DNA of 5,534 nucleotides from Cenarchaeum sp. SB0662_bin_33 (GTDB taxonomy: Archaea; Thermoproteota; Nitrososphaeria; Nitrososphaerales; Nitrosopumilaceae): contig VXON01000061.1 of assembly GCA_009840065.1 (NCBI GenBank), positions 1 through 5,534 of the forward strand. The letters run 5' to 3'. Below are positions 1-5,324 of the stretch, piece by piece (positions within the stretch are counted from its first letter, which is position 1; every line of letters starts with the position of its first letter). The notes beneath the pieces are model-generated. The model ran no database searches and was not told the origin of the DNA. It saw nothing but the letters and a program-made list of their open reading frames with translations. The translations under genes were made by a program, and so were the position numbers.

Positions 1-97
1 AAAACTTGGCAGGACTGGTCCTGATGAATAGTGGAGAATTACGCACCAACCCCCCAATCAGCGCAATACCCAATACCAATAGTTCATCCTCAAACAT
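1..97 (-). CDS. N-terminus of an unrecognised small membrane-associated protein (partial)
   Basis: An open frame begins with ATG at 97-95 and runs off the left edge of the window, giving 32 codons without a stop. The protein starts MFEDELLVLGIALIGG and continues with VRNSPLFIRTSPAKF. Residues 6-18 are strongly hydrophobic, so this may be an N-terminal membrane segment followed by a basic stretch. It lies 76 nt downstream of the rlmE stop on the same strand. I find no convincing TATA box at the usual distance before this ATG, so it may be read from the upstream operon. The frame stays open for some distance upstream, but I see no other ATG, GTG or TTG start between rlmE and this one. No family is recognised; that it is a real gene is inferred from strand, spacing and composition. 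Confidence 0.45.
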   Translation of the reverse strand, partial: MFEDELLVLGIALIGGLVRNSPLFIRTSPAKF

Positions 98-134
98 GGT
101 GGGTATCCAAAAACCTGCCGACCTTTTGCGGAGT

Positions 135-153
135 CTAGAGTGTAAAACTCTGG
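135..153 (-). other. Small hairpin between rlmE and the next gene
   Basis: A 7-bp stem (135-141 with 147-153, one T-G wobble on one strand) closes a 5-nt loop in the gap between the rlmE stop and the next start. It could be a processing or stability element in the operon message. It is not followed by a T-run on the minus strand, so it is a poor candidate for a classical terminator, and archaea mostly terminate at T-runs without hairpins. It may be chance. Confidence 0.2.
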
Positions 154-173
154 TAGATGCAATGATCCCACAA

Positions 174-791
174 CTATGACTCCTTTGTTACTATGGGCGG
201 AATCTGGTGGCCCATACATACAAGATACAACTCACTGCTAGGTTTGCGACTGGCCTTTGGTTTTGTCGTCTTGACCCGTACAAACTTTTTTGCCATATAT
301 CGACGGAATTCCTCAGAATATTCCCCATCAAATACCTTGAATACGGCGTTGCCCTTAGAGACCAAGACTGCATCCATTATTCTGGCACAGGAGTAGTTCA
401 GGGATATCTGGCGGGCATGATCAACTGACCAATTGCCGGTTACGGAGGGCGACATGTCGCATACTATGGCATTTATCTTGCGACCAAAGTACTCCATTAT
501 GTCATCTATAACAAAGTCATCGTTAATGTCTGCCTGTAGTATGTAGGCTCCCATGACATCCTCTACAAACAAGGCATCCACCCCCATTACGCGACCCCTG
601 CTTCCTGCCAACTTTACGGCCATCTGCGTCCATCCGCCGGGCGCGCATCCTAAATCCAGTACATAAAAGCCAGGACCAATAATGCGGTATGACTTGTTGA
701 GCTCTTTTAGCTTGTATGCTGCCCTGCTGCGGTACCCCTGCTCCCTAGCCAGTCTGCGATAGTGGTCTCTTCTGGCATCTAAAAGCTTCAT
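174..791 (-). CDS. rlmE: 23S rRNA (uridine-2'-O)-methyltransferase, RlmE/FtsJ family
   Basis: This is a 205-residue SAM-dependent methyltransferase of the RlmE/FtsJ/RrmJ family, which in E. coli methylates the 2'-O of U2552 in the 23S rRNA A-loop late in large-subunit assembly. The SAM-binding motif I, DLGCAPGGW, is at residues 46-54, and the acidic residues D72 and D88 fall where the family binds SAM. The K-D-K-E catalytic tetrad is complete: K27 (SRAAYKL), D112 (CDMSP), K152 (FKVF) and E187 (SSELYLV). Family length is about 200-210. The frame is open further upstream to an ATG at 878, but I chose ATG 791 because MKLLDARRDHYRRLA is the normal family N-terminus and because this ATG overlaps the upstream TGA as ATGA. 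That junction suggests translational coupling with the TFE-beta-like gene. The exact rRNA target in this organism is inferred, since eukaryotic and archaeal relatives can differ. Confidence 0.95.
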   Translation of the reverse strand: MKLLDARRDHYRRLAREQGYRSRAAYKLKELNKSYRIIGPGFYVLDLGCAPGGWTQMAVKLAGSRGRVMGVDALFVEDVMGAYILQADINDDFVIDDIMEYFGRKINAIVCDMSPSVTGNWSVDHARQISLNYSCARIMDAVLVSKGNAVFKVFDGEYSEEFRRYMAKKFVRVKTTKPKASRKPSSELYLVCMGHQIPPIVTKES

Positions 792-1696
792 TTGGAACGA
801 CTTCGTTTGAGGTCCACTAGAACCCAGTCTTCGATGTATGGGCAGGTCGTGGGGCTTATCTCCCCATCTATAGAGCATCGCTGCTCAACGGCACATGTCA
901 AACATGGGGCCCCATTAAGAGAGTCCGTACTTACGGGAGTCTTTTTGAGTATTAGCTTGTATGTCCATCTCTCATTTTCAAGAATCTTTACCCTGCTAAC
1001 CGTGCCCATGCGTTCCAGCTTAAGTGAGAGACGGGCCCCGTTTCGGGCGCTGAGTTTCAGTTTTTTGTATAAATCTGTCTGTAGCATTCCATCAGTTTCA
1101 CATTCAATTAGCAGCTCGCACACCCTGTGGGTGAGTTTATCCATGTCGACTCTTTCTATCTGAAAATTTTTAATCTCATCGGGTGTTAGTGTCTTGGCCA
1201 GCTCATCTTCAAGTGTATTTTGTGGTTTTGTAGCTGGTTCGACATCGGTCTTTTTTGGACTGGTCTTTTTTGTTTTTGATCCTTTTGATGCCACTGATTT
1301 TTTTGTAGTTGTCTCCTTTGTTGTACTAGCCTTTTCTGTCTTTGATTTTGAGTCTGTAGGTTTGGATTTTTTAGTGACGGGCTTTTTTGATTTTTTTGCA
1401 GCAGAGGATTTTGTGGAGGATGCTGAATCCGCATCAGTGGTACGTGCTGTCTTTGTACCCGCACCCGCTACTGTCTTATCTGTCACTGCATTAGTACTTG
1501 TTGATTTTTGTGTCTTTTTTATCTTTAATTGGGTATAATTACCGTCTACACGTGTTATTTTTGGATTTGGCTCTTTAATAGTGAGCATATCAAACCCGTT
1601 TTTTAATAGAGTACTATCATTACTAGTACCCGACAAACTATATTCGGAGACTGTTACTGACATGTTATTATCATTCATTACTACACACAAAGACAT
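788..1696 (-). CDS. TFE-beta / RPC34-like transcription initiation factor with long basic N-terminal region
   Basis: This 302-residue protein ends in a module typical of archaeal TFE-beta, the orthologue of RNA polymerase III subunit RPC34/hRPC39. Cysteines 265, 268, 274 and 285 (C-x2-C-x5-C-x10-C) are followed by an aromatic/Trp segment, and the stretch GEISPTTCPYIEDW closely resembles the hRPC39 iron-sulfur site, so a [4Fe-4S] cluster is expected. Before it, residues 183-252 fit a winged helix, with helices at about 185-199, 203-213 and 218-230 and a wing at 232-250. Family members pair with TFE-alpha to help open promoters at the RNA polymerase clamp. Unusually, residues 56-158 are almost wholly Lys, Ser, Thr and Ala, resembling a histone H1 tail, and residues 1-55 match nothing I know. 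Start choice is uncertain: ATG 1696 overlaps the previous stop as TAATG, but Met7 (1678) and Met12 (1663) are possible. It overlaps rlmE by ATGA. The assignment rests on the cysteine signature and the winged-helix context. Confidence 0.75.
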   Translation of the reverse strand: MSLCVVMNDNNMSVTVSEYSLSGTSNDSTLLKNGFDMLTIKEPNPKITRVDGNYTQLKIKKTQKSTSTNAVTDKTVAGAGTKTARTTDADSASSTKSSAAKKSKKPVTKKSKPTDSKSKTEKASTTKETTTKKSVASKGSKTKKTSPKKTDVEPATKPQNTLEDELAKTLTPDEIKNFQIERVDMDKLTHRVCELLIECETDGMLQTDLYKKLKLSARNGARLSLKLERMGTVSRVKILENERWTYKLILKKTPVSTDSLNGAPCLTCAVEQRCSIDGEISPTTCPYIEDWVLVDLKRSRSK

Positions 1697-2136
1697 TATC
1701 TAATATAAAACACGGCACTGCTTATAAGTTGGTTACCATGATCATTAACCATAGTGGTAATGGTATAGCTGCCGGGTTCGACACTAGTTGAAAAGCCATC
1801 TAGTACTAGATGTTGGGGGCCATCGGGGATGCACTGGAATTGCCCAAACTCCTCGGTAACTGCATCCCCCACCAAGTTGTATATTAGAACTGTTACATCC
1901 CCACAGTCAAAGGTGCCATCCTGTATGTGCAGCTGAAACTCAACAATTCCGCCTTTGAGATACTCTTCCTGCAGTCCCATTATAATGATGGATGATGTCT
2001 GGCTATGTGATGCAGCAGGCCACATGTTGAGTTCCCGATCCAGACTGTCTAGGGCACTAGTCAGGACTGCAGAACTAAACACTACTGTAAATACCACCGG
2101 AATGACAAAGACCACATATGCTACTCCGCGCGCCAT
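1696..2136 (-). CDS. Small secreted or membrane-anchored beta-rich protein, function unknown
   Basis: I do not recognise a named family for this 146-residue protein. Residues 5-28 form one long hydrophobic segment after a short positive start (MARG), consistent with a signal peptide or N-terminal membrane anchor. The remainder alternates hydrophobic and polar residues in likely beta strands (about 49-54, 63-72, 80-88, 107-113, 122-130 and 138-145), and its spacing looks like a single Ig-like or CARDB-like extracellular domain. Cys78 and Cys102 are the only cysteines and could form a disulfide outside the cell. The gene opens the operon: its ATG lies about 25 nt from a TATA-like box, and its TAA overlaps the next ATG by one base. 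Why an extracellular protein should be read together with a transcription factor and an rRNA methylase is not explained by the sequence. The topology and fold are inferred. Confidence 0.8.
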   Translation of the reverse strand: MARGVAYVVFVIPVVFTVVFSSAVLTSALDSLDRELNMWPAASHSQTSSIIIMGLQEEYLKGGIVEFQLHIQDGTFDCGDVTVLIYNLVGDAVTEEFGQFQCIPDGPQHLVLDGFSTSVEPGSYTITTMVNDHGNQLISSAVFYIR

Positions 2137-2156
2137 AACACACCAACATCATAAAG

Positions 2157-2164
2157 TAATATAT
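2157..2164 (-). promoter_or_regulatory. TATA-like box for the 2136-174 operon
   Basis: On the minus strand these bases read ATATATTA, centred about 24.5 nt before the ATG at 2136. In archaea transcription starts roughly 25 nt after the TATA centre, so the message would begin at or beside the start codon (leaderless). No Shine-Dalgarno-like sequence lies before the ATG, which agrees. No clear purine-rich BRE is seen. Confidence 0.6.
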
Positions 2165-2232
2165 CGGTTTTCAAGCACATGTAAAATAAACCACACTAAT
2201 AGTGACTAGTTTATTATTACGCACACTTGGAT

Positions 2233-2240
2233 TTTTATAA
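2233..2240 (+). promoter_or_regulatory. TATA-like box for the mqnD-like gene
   Basis: The bases TTTTATAA are centred about 24.5 nt before ATG 2261, predicting a leaderless transcript. This box and the divergent one at 2157-2164 share the 124-bp region between the two start codons, with about 70 bp between them in which a regulator could bind. The short palindrome ACTAATAGT lies between them, but it is too small to call an operator. Confidence 0.65.
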
Positions 2241-2260
2241 CCACAACAGTTGGTCAGAAT

Positions 2261-3091
2261 ATGCGGATAACAGTTGGTCACACTCCTGATGCAGATGATG
2301 CCTTTATGTTTTATGGCATGCTATCCGAATTAATTCCCTCCTCTGAATTTGACATTGTAGAGGTCATAGATGACATAGAGACACTGAATCAGCGCGCAAA
2401 AAAAGGCGACTTGGATGTCACAGCGGTGTCTGTACATGCCTGCGCTAGTACTCCGGACTATACGATATTGAGAAGCGGGGGAAGCTTTGGTCTGGGGTAC
2501 GGGCCAATAGTGGTGGCACAGAATAATTTTGATGTGCGCTATATCTCAGACTCCAAGATAGCCATACCCGGAAGAATGACATCTGCATATTTACTACTCC
2601 AGCTAATGATTGGCCGGTTTGACTATGTCGAGATGGACTTTACAAAGATACCCTCTGCCGTGGCAGATGGCATAGTGGATGCTGGACTAGTAATACATGA
2701 GGGGCAAGTGACATATGCGCAACACGGCATAGCCAAGATACTAGACACGGGGGAGTGGTGGGATAAGGAGACCGGCGGCCTTCCGGTACCATTGGGAATC
2801 AATGTAATAAAGACATCATTAGGTCATGACGTAATACACAGATTTGATAGTTACCTTCAGAACTCTATAAAGTACGGTCTGGCCAACTCGCAAGAGGCGG
2901 TCAAGTTTGCAATGAAGTATGGAAGAGGCAATGACAGCAAACTTATAGAAAAATTTGTAAAGATGTACGTCAACCCCGTAACCGTAGACATGGGTGAGGC
3001 TGGTGAGAAAGCCATACGGAGAATGTTTCATATGGCGCAGGATGCAGACCTGGTCCCAGAATTTGAGTTGAGGGTGGCACCACGTCTCTAA
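2261..3091 (+). CDS. mqnD: MqnD-like protein (1,4-dihydroxy-6-naphthoate synthase family)
   Basis: This 276-residue protein belongs to the MqnA/MqnD family (formerly DUF178), which has a two-lobed periplasmic-binding-protein fold but acts in the cytoplasm. MqnD converts cyclic de-hypoxanthine futalosine to 1,4-dihydroxy-6-naphthoate in the futalosine route to menaquinone. Visible family features are the N-terminal GHTPDADDAFMFYG (6-19), the DIETLN and LDVTAVSVHA segments (38-60), the RSGGSFGLGYGPIV loop (71-84), GRMTSAY with T107, and DAGLVIHEGQ with H146, matching the conserved Thr and His placed in the active site of the bacterial enzyme. No signal peptide is present, and the length fits MqnD (about 270-280). 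It starts at an ATG about 25 nt after a TATA-like box and appears to be a single-gene unit. No other menaquinone gene lies in the window, so the substrate is inferred from the family. A diverged paralogue with another ligand remains possible. Confidence 0.85.
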   Translation: MRITVGHTPDADDAFMFYGMLSELIPSSEFDIVEVIDDIETLNQRAKKGDLDVTAVSVHACASTPDYTILRSGGSFGLGYGPIVVAQNNFDVRYISDSKIAIPGRMTSAYLLLQLMIGRFDYVEMDFTKIPSAVADGIVDAGLVIHEGQVTYAQHGIAKILDTGEWWDKETGGLPVPLGINVIKTSLGHDVIHRFDSYLQNSIKYGLANSQEAVKFAMKYGRGNDSKLIEKFVKMYVNPVTVDMGEAGEKAIRRMFHMAQDADLVPEFELRVAPRL

Positions 3092-3365
3092 AGTTCTGCG
3101 TCTTGGTTAATATGTAAATTTGGACATACGCGCCCTGCAACTCATTCTAGATGGCCGCATCTGTACAACACATTTGATGTGCCTAGTCGTGTTATGCCTA
3201 TCTCTCCAGACAAAAGACCACTTTTACACATTGATGTCATAACTGCCTAATTAAGTACCAAGTTATTTTACAACAATTTAATTATTATTGATCAGAAACT
3301 CATCTTATCTGAATGTAACCATTTCAGACAAAAGATATTTTTAGCGATATTCTTACCCATATTTT
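3092..3365. other. Gene-free gap of 274 bp
   Basis: I find no open frame worth calling here and no tRNA-like fold. The first 120 bp are of ordinary composition, with a short hairpin around 3170 (CACAT-TTG-ATGTG). The stretch around 3245-3290 is AT-rich with T-runs and may end the mqnD transcript. The 11-mer CAGACAAAAGA occurs twice in the same direction, at 3207-3217 and 3325-3335, the second copy immediately next to the promoter of the following gene. A small RNA could hide here, but nothing in the sequence proves it. Confidence 0.4.
3335..3343 (+). promoter_or_regulatory. TATA-like box for the gene at 3366
   Basis: An A/T-only stretch (ATATTTTTA) is centred 27 nt before ATG 3366, again predicting a leaderless message. 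Its upstream edge touches the second copy of the repeated CAGACAAAAGA, which therefore sits where a BRE or regulator would bind. Confidence 0.55.
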
Positions 3366-3752
3366 ATGGACAAGTACTGGGTAGGTGCAGAGTATATGGT
3401 GTCCGGAGATGGCCACCGCATAGTTCTGGAATCCTTGAAAAATTACATGATCAAGCTTGAGGATATTCAGAGTCTGCGTGCCGGGGCTGGTGGTATGTTT
3501 GAGGGGCTGGTGCGGCAGGAGGCTGCAAAAAGGATACCACAGGTAAATGTGGTATTGGATAGGGTGCAGAGTTTCCTGATTGGCTCTACAACGGCACAGT
3601 CATTGATAGATGACATACCTATTATTAACAGCGCCCTTGACTCTTATAGGTCTGATCTGATACAGACTAGGTCCGATACAAATGACGCGCATACCAAATC
3701 CATGATTGACAGTATAGATGGAGCAAAACAGGCCATAAATAAATTTGAATAA
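3366..3752 (+). CDS. Unrecognised small helical protein
   Basis: This 128-residue protein is not recognised. It has no signal peptide, membrane segment, cysteine or metal-binding motif. Most of it looks alpha-helical: about 16-36, 44-56, 60-72, 77-102 and 106-127, the last two polar and amphipathic enough to pair in a bundle or dimer. A Gly-rich turn (RAGAGG, 38-43) separates the N-terminal part from the helical body, and the N-terminus is aromatic (MDKYWVGAEY). The ATG at 3366 is supported by a TATA-like box 27 nt upstream; Met11 is a less likely start. The gene converges on the next one with 5 bp between stop codons. Codon use resembles its neighbours, with many ATA and AGG codons, so it looks native. 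A cytoplasmic location is likely; the function is unknown. Confidence 0.75.
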   Translation: MDKYWVGAEYMVSGDGHRIVLESLKNYMIKLEDIQSLRAGAGGMFEGLVRQEAAKRIPQVNVVLDRVQSFLIGSTTAQSLIDDIPIINSALDSYRSDLIQTRSDTNDAHTKSMIDSIDGAKQAINKFE

Positions 3753-3757
3753 ATATT

Positions 3758-3991
3758 TCAGTTGTTGGACCTCGACATATACCAGGCTAAATATGGCAGT
3801 AATTTTTTACATAATTTTTGGCGTTCTTTAGGTTCAGCAGAGCGGACAGCAATAATCTTTTTTTCAAGATATTCCTTGGTGTCGGCCGTGCGCAGCTCAT
3901 TCCCTATGCGGGACAGCACGTCTAGAAATTCCTCTACACTTACATGATCAGAATCTGTGTAAATCCGTTCAGCGTCCTCGGTCAGTGTCAT
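3758..3991 (-). CDS. Unrecognised small soluble protein (77 aa)
   Basis: This 77-residue protein is not recognised. It has an acidic N-terminal half (TEDAERIYTDSDHVSVEEFLD) and a basic C-terminal half (EKKIIAVRSAEPKERQKLCKKLLPYL). Helices are likely at about 17-31, 36-49 and 53-72. The charge split and size suit a small partner-binding or nucleic-acid-associated protein, but that is inference. There is one cysteine (C61) and no membrane segment. A TATA-like box centred about 25.5 nt before ATG 3991 supports both the start and the reality of the gene. The overlapping plus-strand frame at 3762-3947 is a shadow of it. Its stop faces that of the gene ending at 3752. The dead insertion sequence starts 148 bp upstream of its start codon, beyond the promoter. 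Confidence 0.7.
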   Translation of the reverse strand: MTLTEDAERIYTDSDHVSVEEFLDVLSRIGNELRTADTKEYLEKKIIAVRSAEPKERQKLCKKLLPYLAWYMSRSNN

Positions 3992-4139
3992 AACCCTATC
4001 TTGTACTGCACGTTTTTAATTCTATATGACATATTAAAGGAGAGGATTCCCCCTGTAGAGACGAAAAATATTTCAAACTGTACAAACTTTGCCCAAAAGT
4101 AACAATGTGCCGTATCTGATTAGTTGGGTGCAATATCTA
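3992..4139. other. Upstream region between a small gene and the insertion sequence
   Basis: Apart from the promoter at 4013-4020, this 148-bp stretch holds no frame, repeat or RNA fold that I can support. It is the chromosomal flank of the IS630 element, whose left TA border is at 4138-4139. Confidence 0.4.
4013..4020 (-). promoter_or_regulatory. TATA-like box for the gene at 3991
   Basis: On the minus strand these bases read ATTAAAAA, centred about 25.5 nt before ATG 3991. The spacing matches the other promoters in the window and predicts a leaderless transcript. Confidence 0.55.
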
Positions 4140-4161
4140 TACCCCGTGACGAAAGTTCGTG
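4140..4161 (+). repeat. Left terminal inverted repeat of the IS630 element
   Basis: It pairs with 5303-5324 on the opposite strand at 17 of 22 positions, including an unbroken 10-base core AAAGTTCGTG at the inner end (4152-4161) and GAC just outside it. TA precedes it at 4138-4139. Confidence 0.75.
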
Positions 4162-4308
4162 TTAACGTACTACACAGAGTCATTCCCCGCGACGATATTT
4201 CGATCTATAATATTTTAAAATAAGCATTTTTGCCCAGACAGGCATCTGAAAATAGATGGTGCGCAGAATCCCCCACCCCTTGTGGCGCTGATCACTGTCG
4301 TAATGCGC

Positions 4309-5237
4309 CTAAATACTTCTATACAGGTAGTTGCAGATATTTAGTGAAGGTAACTGATATTCTAACCACTTGTCTACATCATCGTACATATTGATGTAGG
4401 GTCCAGATAGCACATTCATCTTCAACTGGCGCCACAATTCTTCAATGGCGTTCAGGTCAGGGCAGCCGGGGAGAAGGAATTTCAGTATCACCTGATCTCC
4501 CAACTCTTCTACGGCTACCTTGATGTCTTTTGCACGGTGCTGCGGCGCTCTATCCAGTATCATGAATACCTTGCCAAATTTCTTGCATGTATTTCTTAGG
4601 AACTTTTCGAATTCTGTCTTGGTAAAGATATCATACCTCTCAAAATAACCATCATCATCCAGGATACAAAGACTATGGTCTTTTGATGGTTTACAGTGTA
4701 GGTGTAGACGGCCCGTTTATGTTTGAGTGTACACCTTTCGTGCACGGGTATCTGCAATTACTATGGTATACATATAGTGTAGCCCTCACGTTTTGCCATT
4801 TCAATAGATTTTTTAATATTTTTCTGGAACTTTTTAATACGTCTCTTGCTGGCCCTTTTGACATGCATGCGCACAGGAACCTTCATCGTATACCCCCAAC
4901 TCTTCATTATTCTTCGAATGTATGAAATGCTGAAGCTGACATTGGTTAACTTGAATATGTGGTCTTGCATCTCTTCTGCCGTCCAATATTGGGCTTTCCG
5001 TCTTATTTTTTTTCATAATTTAACGGTCTATCTTAGGCGGCCTGCCGCTTCTGGACCGGTTTTTGAGTCCAGCCATACATTTTTTGATAACGTTTGTACC
5101 ATTTGATGCCCCAGCTTCTGAACATGCATAATTCGGCTGATGCCTCAGCAACATTCTTTCCCCTTTTGCAAGTTGTAAATGCCTGAAAACATCGGTATCT
5201 TTTTCCCTCCTCTATCTTTCAACTCTGTTGTTAACAT
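4309..5237 (-). pseudogene. IS630-family DDE transposase, broken by frameshifts and stops
   Basis: Read on the minus strand, a transposase of about 309 residues can be pieced together across frames. From ATG 5237 the protein starts MLTTELKDRGGKK. A frame change near 5160 leads to the helix-turn-helix region (KNVAEASAELCM, WGIKWYKRY). A second near 5075 gives the GLKNRSRSGRPPKID linker, which ends at TAA 5022-5020. A third, at an A8 run (5006-5013), opens the region RRKAQYWTAEEM to AKREGYTI. An apparent 11-bp duplication (4772-4762) then causes TAG TAA and another frame change before the first catalytic Asp (ADT, codon 4752-4750). A further TAA lies at 4719-4717, and the C-terminal part is intact: second Asp in ILDRAPQHRAKD (codon 4554-4552) and Glu in DLNAIEELW, 36 residues later. 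The HTH, the linker, the DDE spacing and the CPDLNAIE..W motif are standard for IS630. No full-length product can be made without several rescue events. Confidence 0.85.
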
Positions 5238-5260
5238 TTGATAATCAGTAAATATTGATC

Positions 5261-5266
5261 TTTATA
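5261..5266 (-). promoter_or_regulatory. TATA box of the dead transposase gene
   Basis: On the minus strand TATAAA is centred about 26.5 nt before ATG 5237, inside the element. This fixes the original start at 5237 and shows that the element carries its own archaeal-type promoter, so it is adapted to archaeal transcription. Confidence 0.5.
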
Positions 5267-5302
5267 GCTGTTTTCATTCAGTAACAAAGATCGGAAAATG
5301 TT

Positions 5303-5324
5303 CACGAACTTTTGTCCTGCGGCA
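5303..5324 (-). repeat. Right terminal inverted repeat of the IS630 element
   Basis: On the minus strand it reads inward with the same GAC and AAAGTTCGTG blocks as the left end. TA lies directly outside at 5325-5326. Five mismatches with the left repeat fit an old insertion, although some IS ends differ naturally. Confidence 0.75.

Larger units (their letters stand above)
4140..5324 (-). mobile_element. Decayed IS630-family insertion sequence, both ends present
   Basis: An element of about 1185 bp is bounded by imperfect 22-bp inverted repeats, and the base pair TA lies directly outside each end (4138-4139 and 5325-5326), as expected for IS630/Tc1-mariner elements, which insert at TA and duplicate it. 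The size fits IS630 (about 1.1-1.2 kb). Its only gene is a minus-strand transposase with many lesions (4309-5237), so the copy cannot move by itself, although its ends could perhaps still be used by a related active transposase. Between the transposase stop and the left end there are 169 bp without a gene, longer than usual for the family; I see nothing specific in them. The element lies between a small gene and an incomplete minus-strand gene and interrupts no gene that I can identify. Confidence 0.8.

Noticed and set aside
98..173. tRNA-like arm around 131-158 with GTA in the loop
   Set aside because: No T-arm consensus, D-arm or acceptor stem can be built around it in either orientation, leaving only a 7-bp hairpin.
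792..878. An RlmE start at ATG 878, 29 codons upstream
   Set aside because: The extra residues lie within the TFE-beta-like gene, have no family counterpart, and ATG 791 both matches the family N-terminus and overlaps the upstream stop as ATGA.
1194..1538. Plus-strand frame with a Phe/Val-rich membrane-like product
   Set aside because: It is the complement of the Lys/Ser/Thr-rich region of the minus-strand TFE-beta-like gene; AAA/AAG and AGT/ACA codons read backwards give Phe, Leu and Val. No promoter is seen.
3092..3365. Small coding gene or riboswitch in the gap
   Set aside because: Only very short frames (for example ATG 3151, 8 codons) and weak hairpins are present; nothing conserved is recognised.
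4683..5106. Plus-strand frames at 4683-4925 and 4846-5106
   Set aside because: They lie opposite the transposase remnant, show no recognisable protein pattern and have no promoter at the expected distance.
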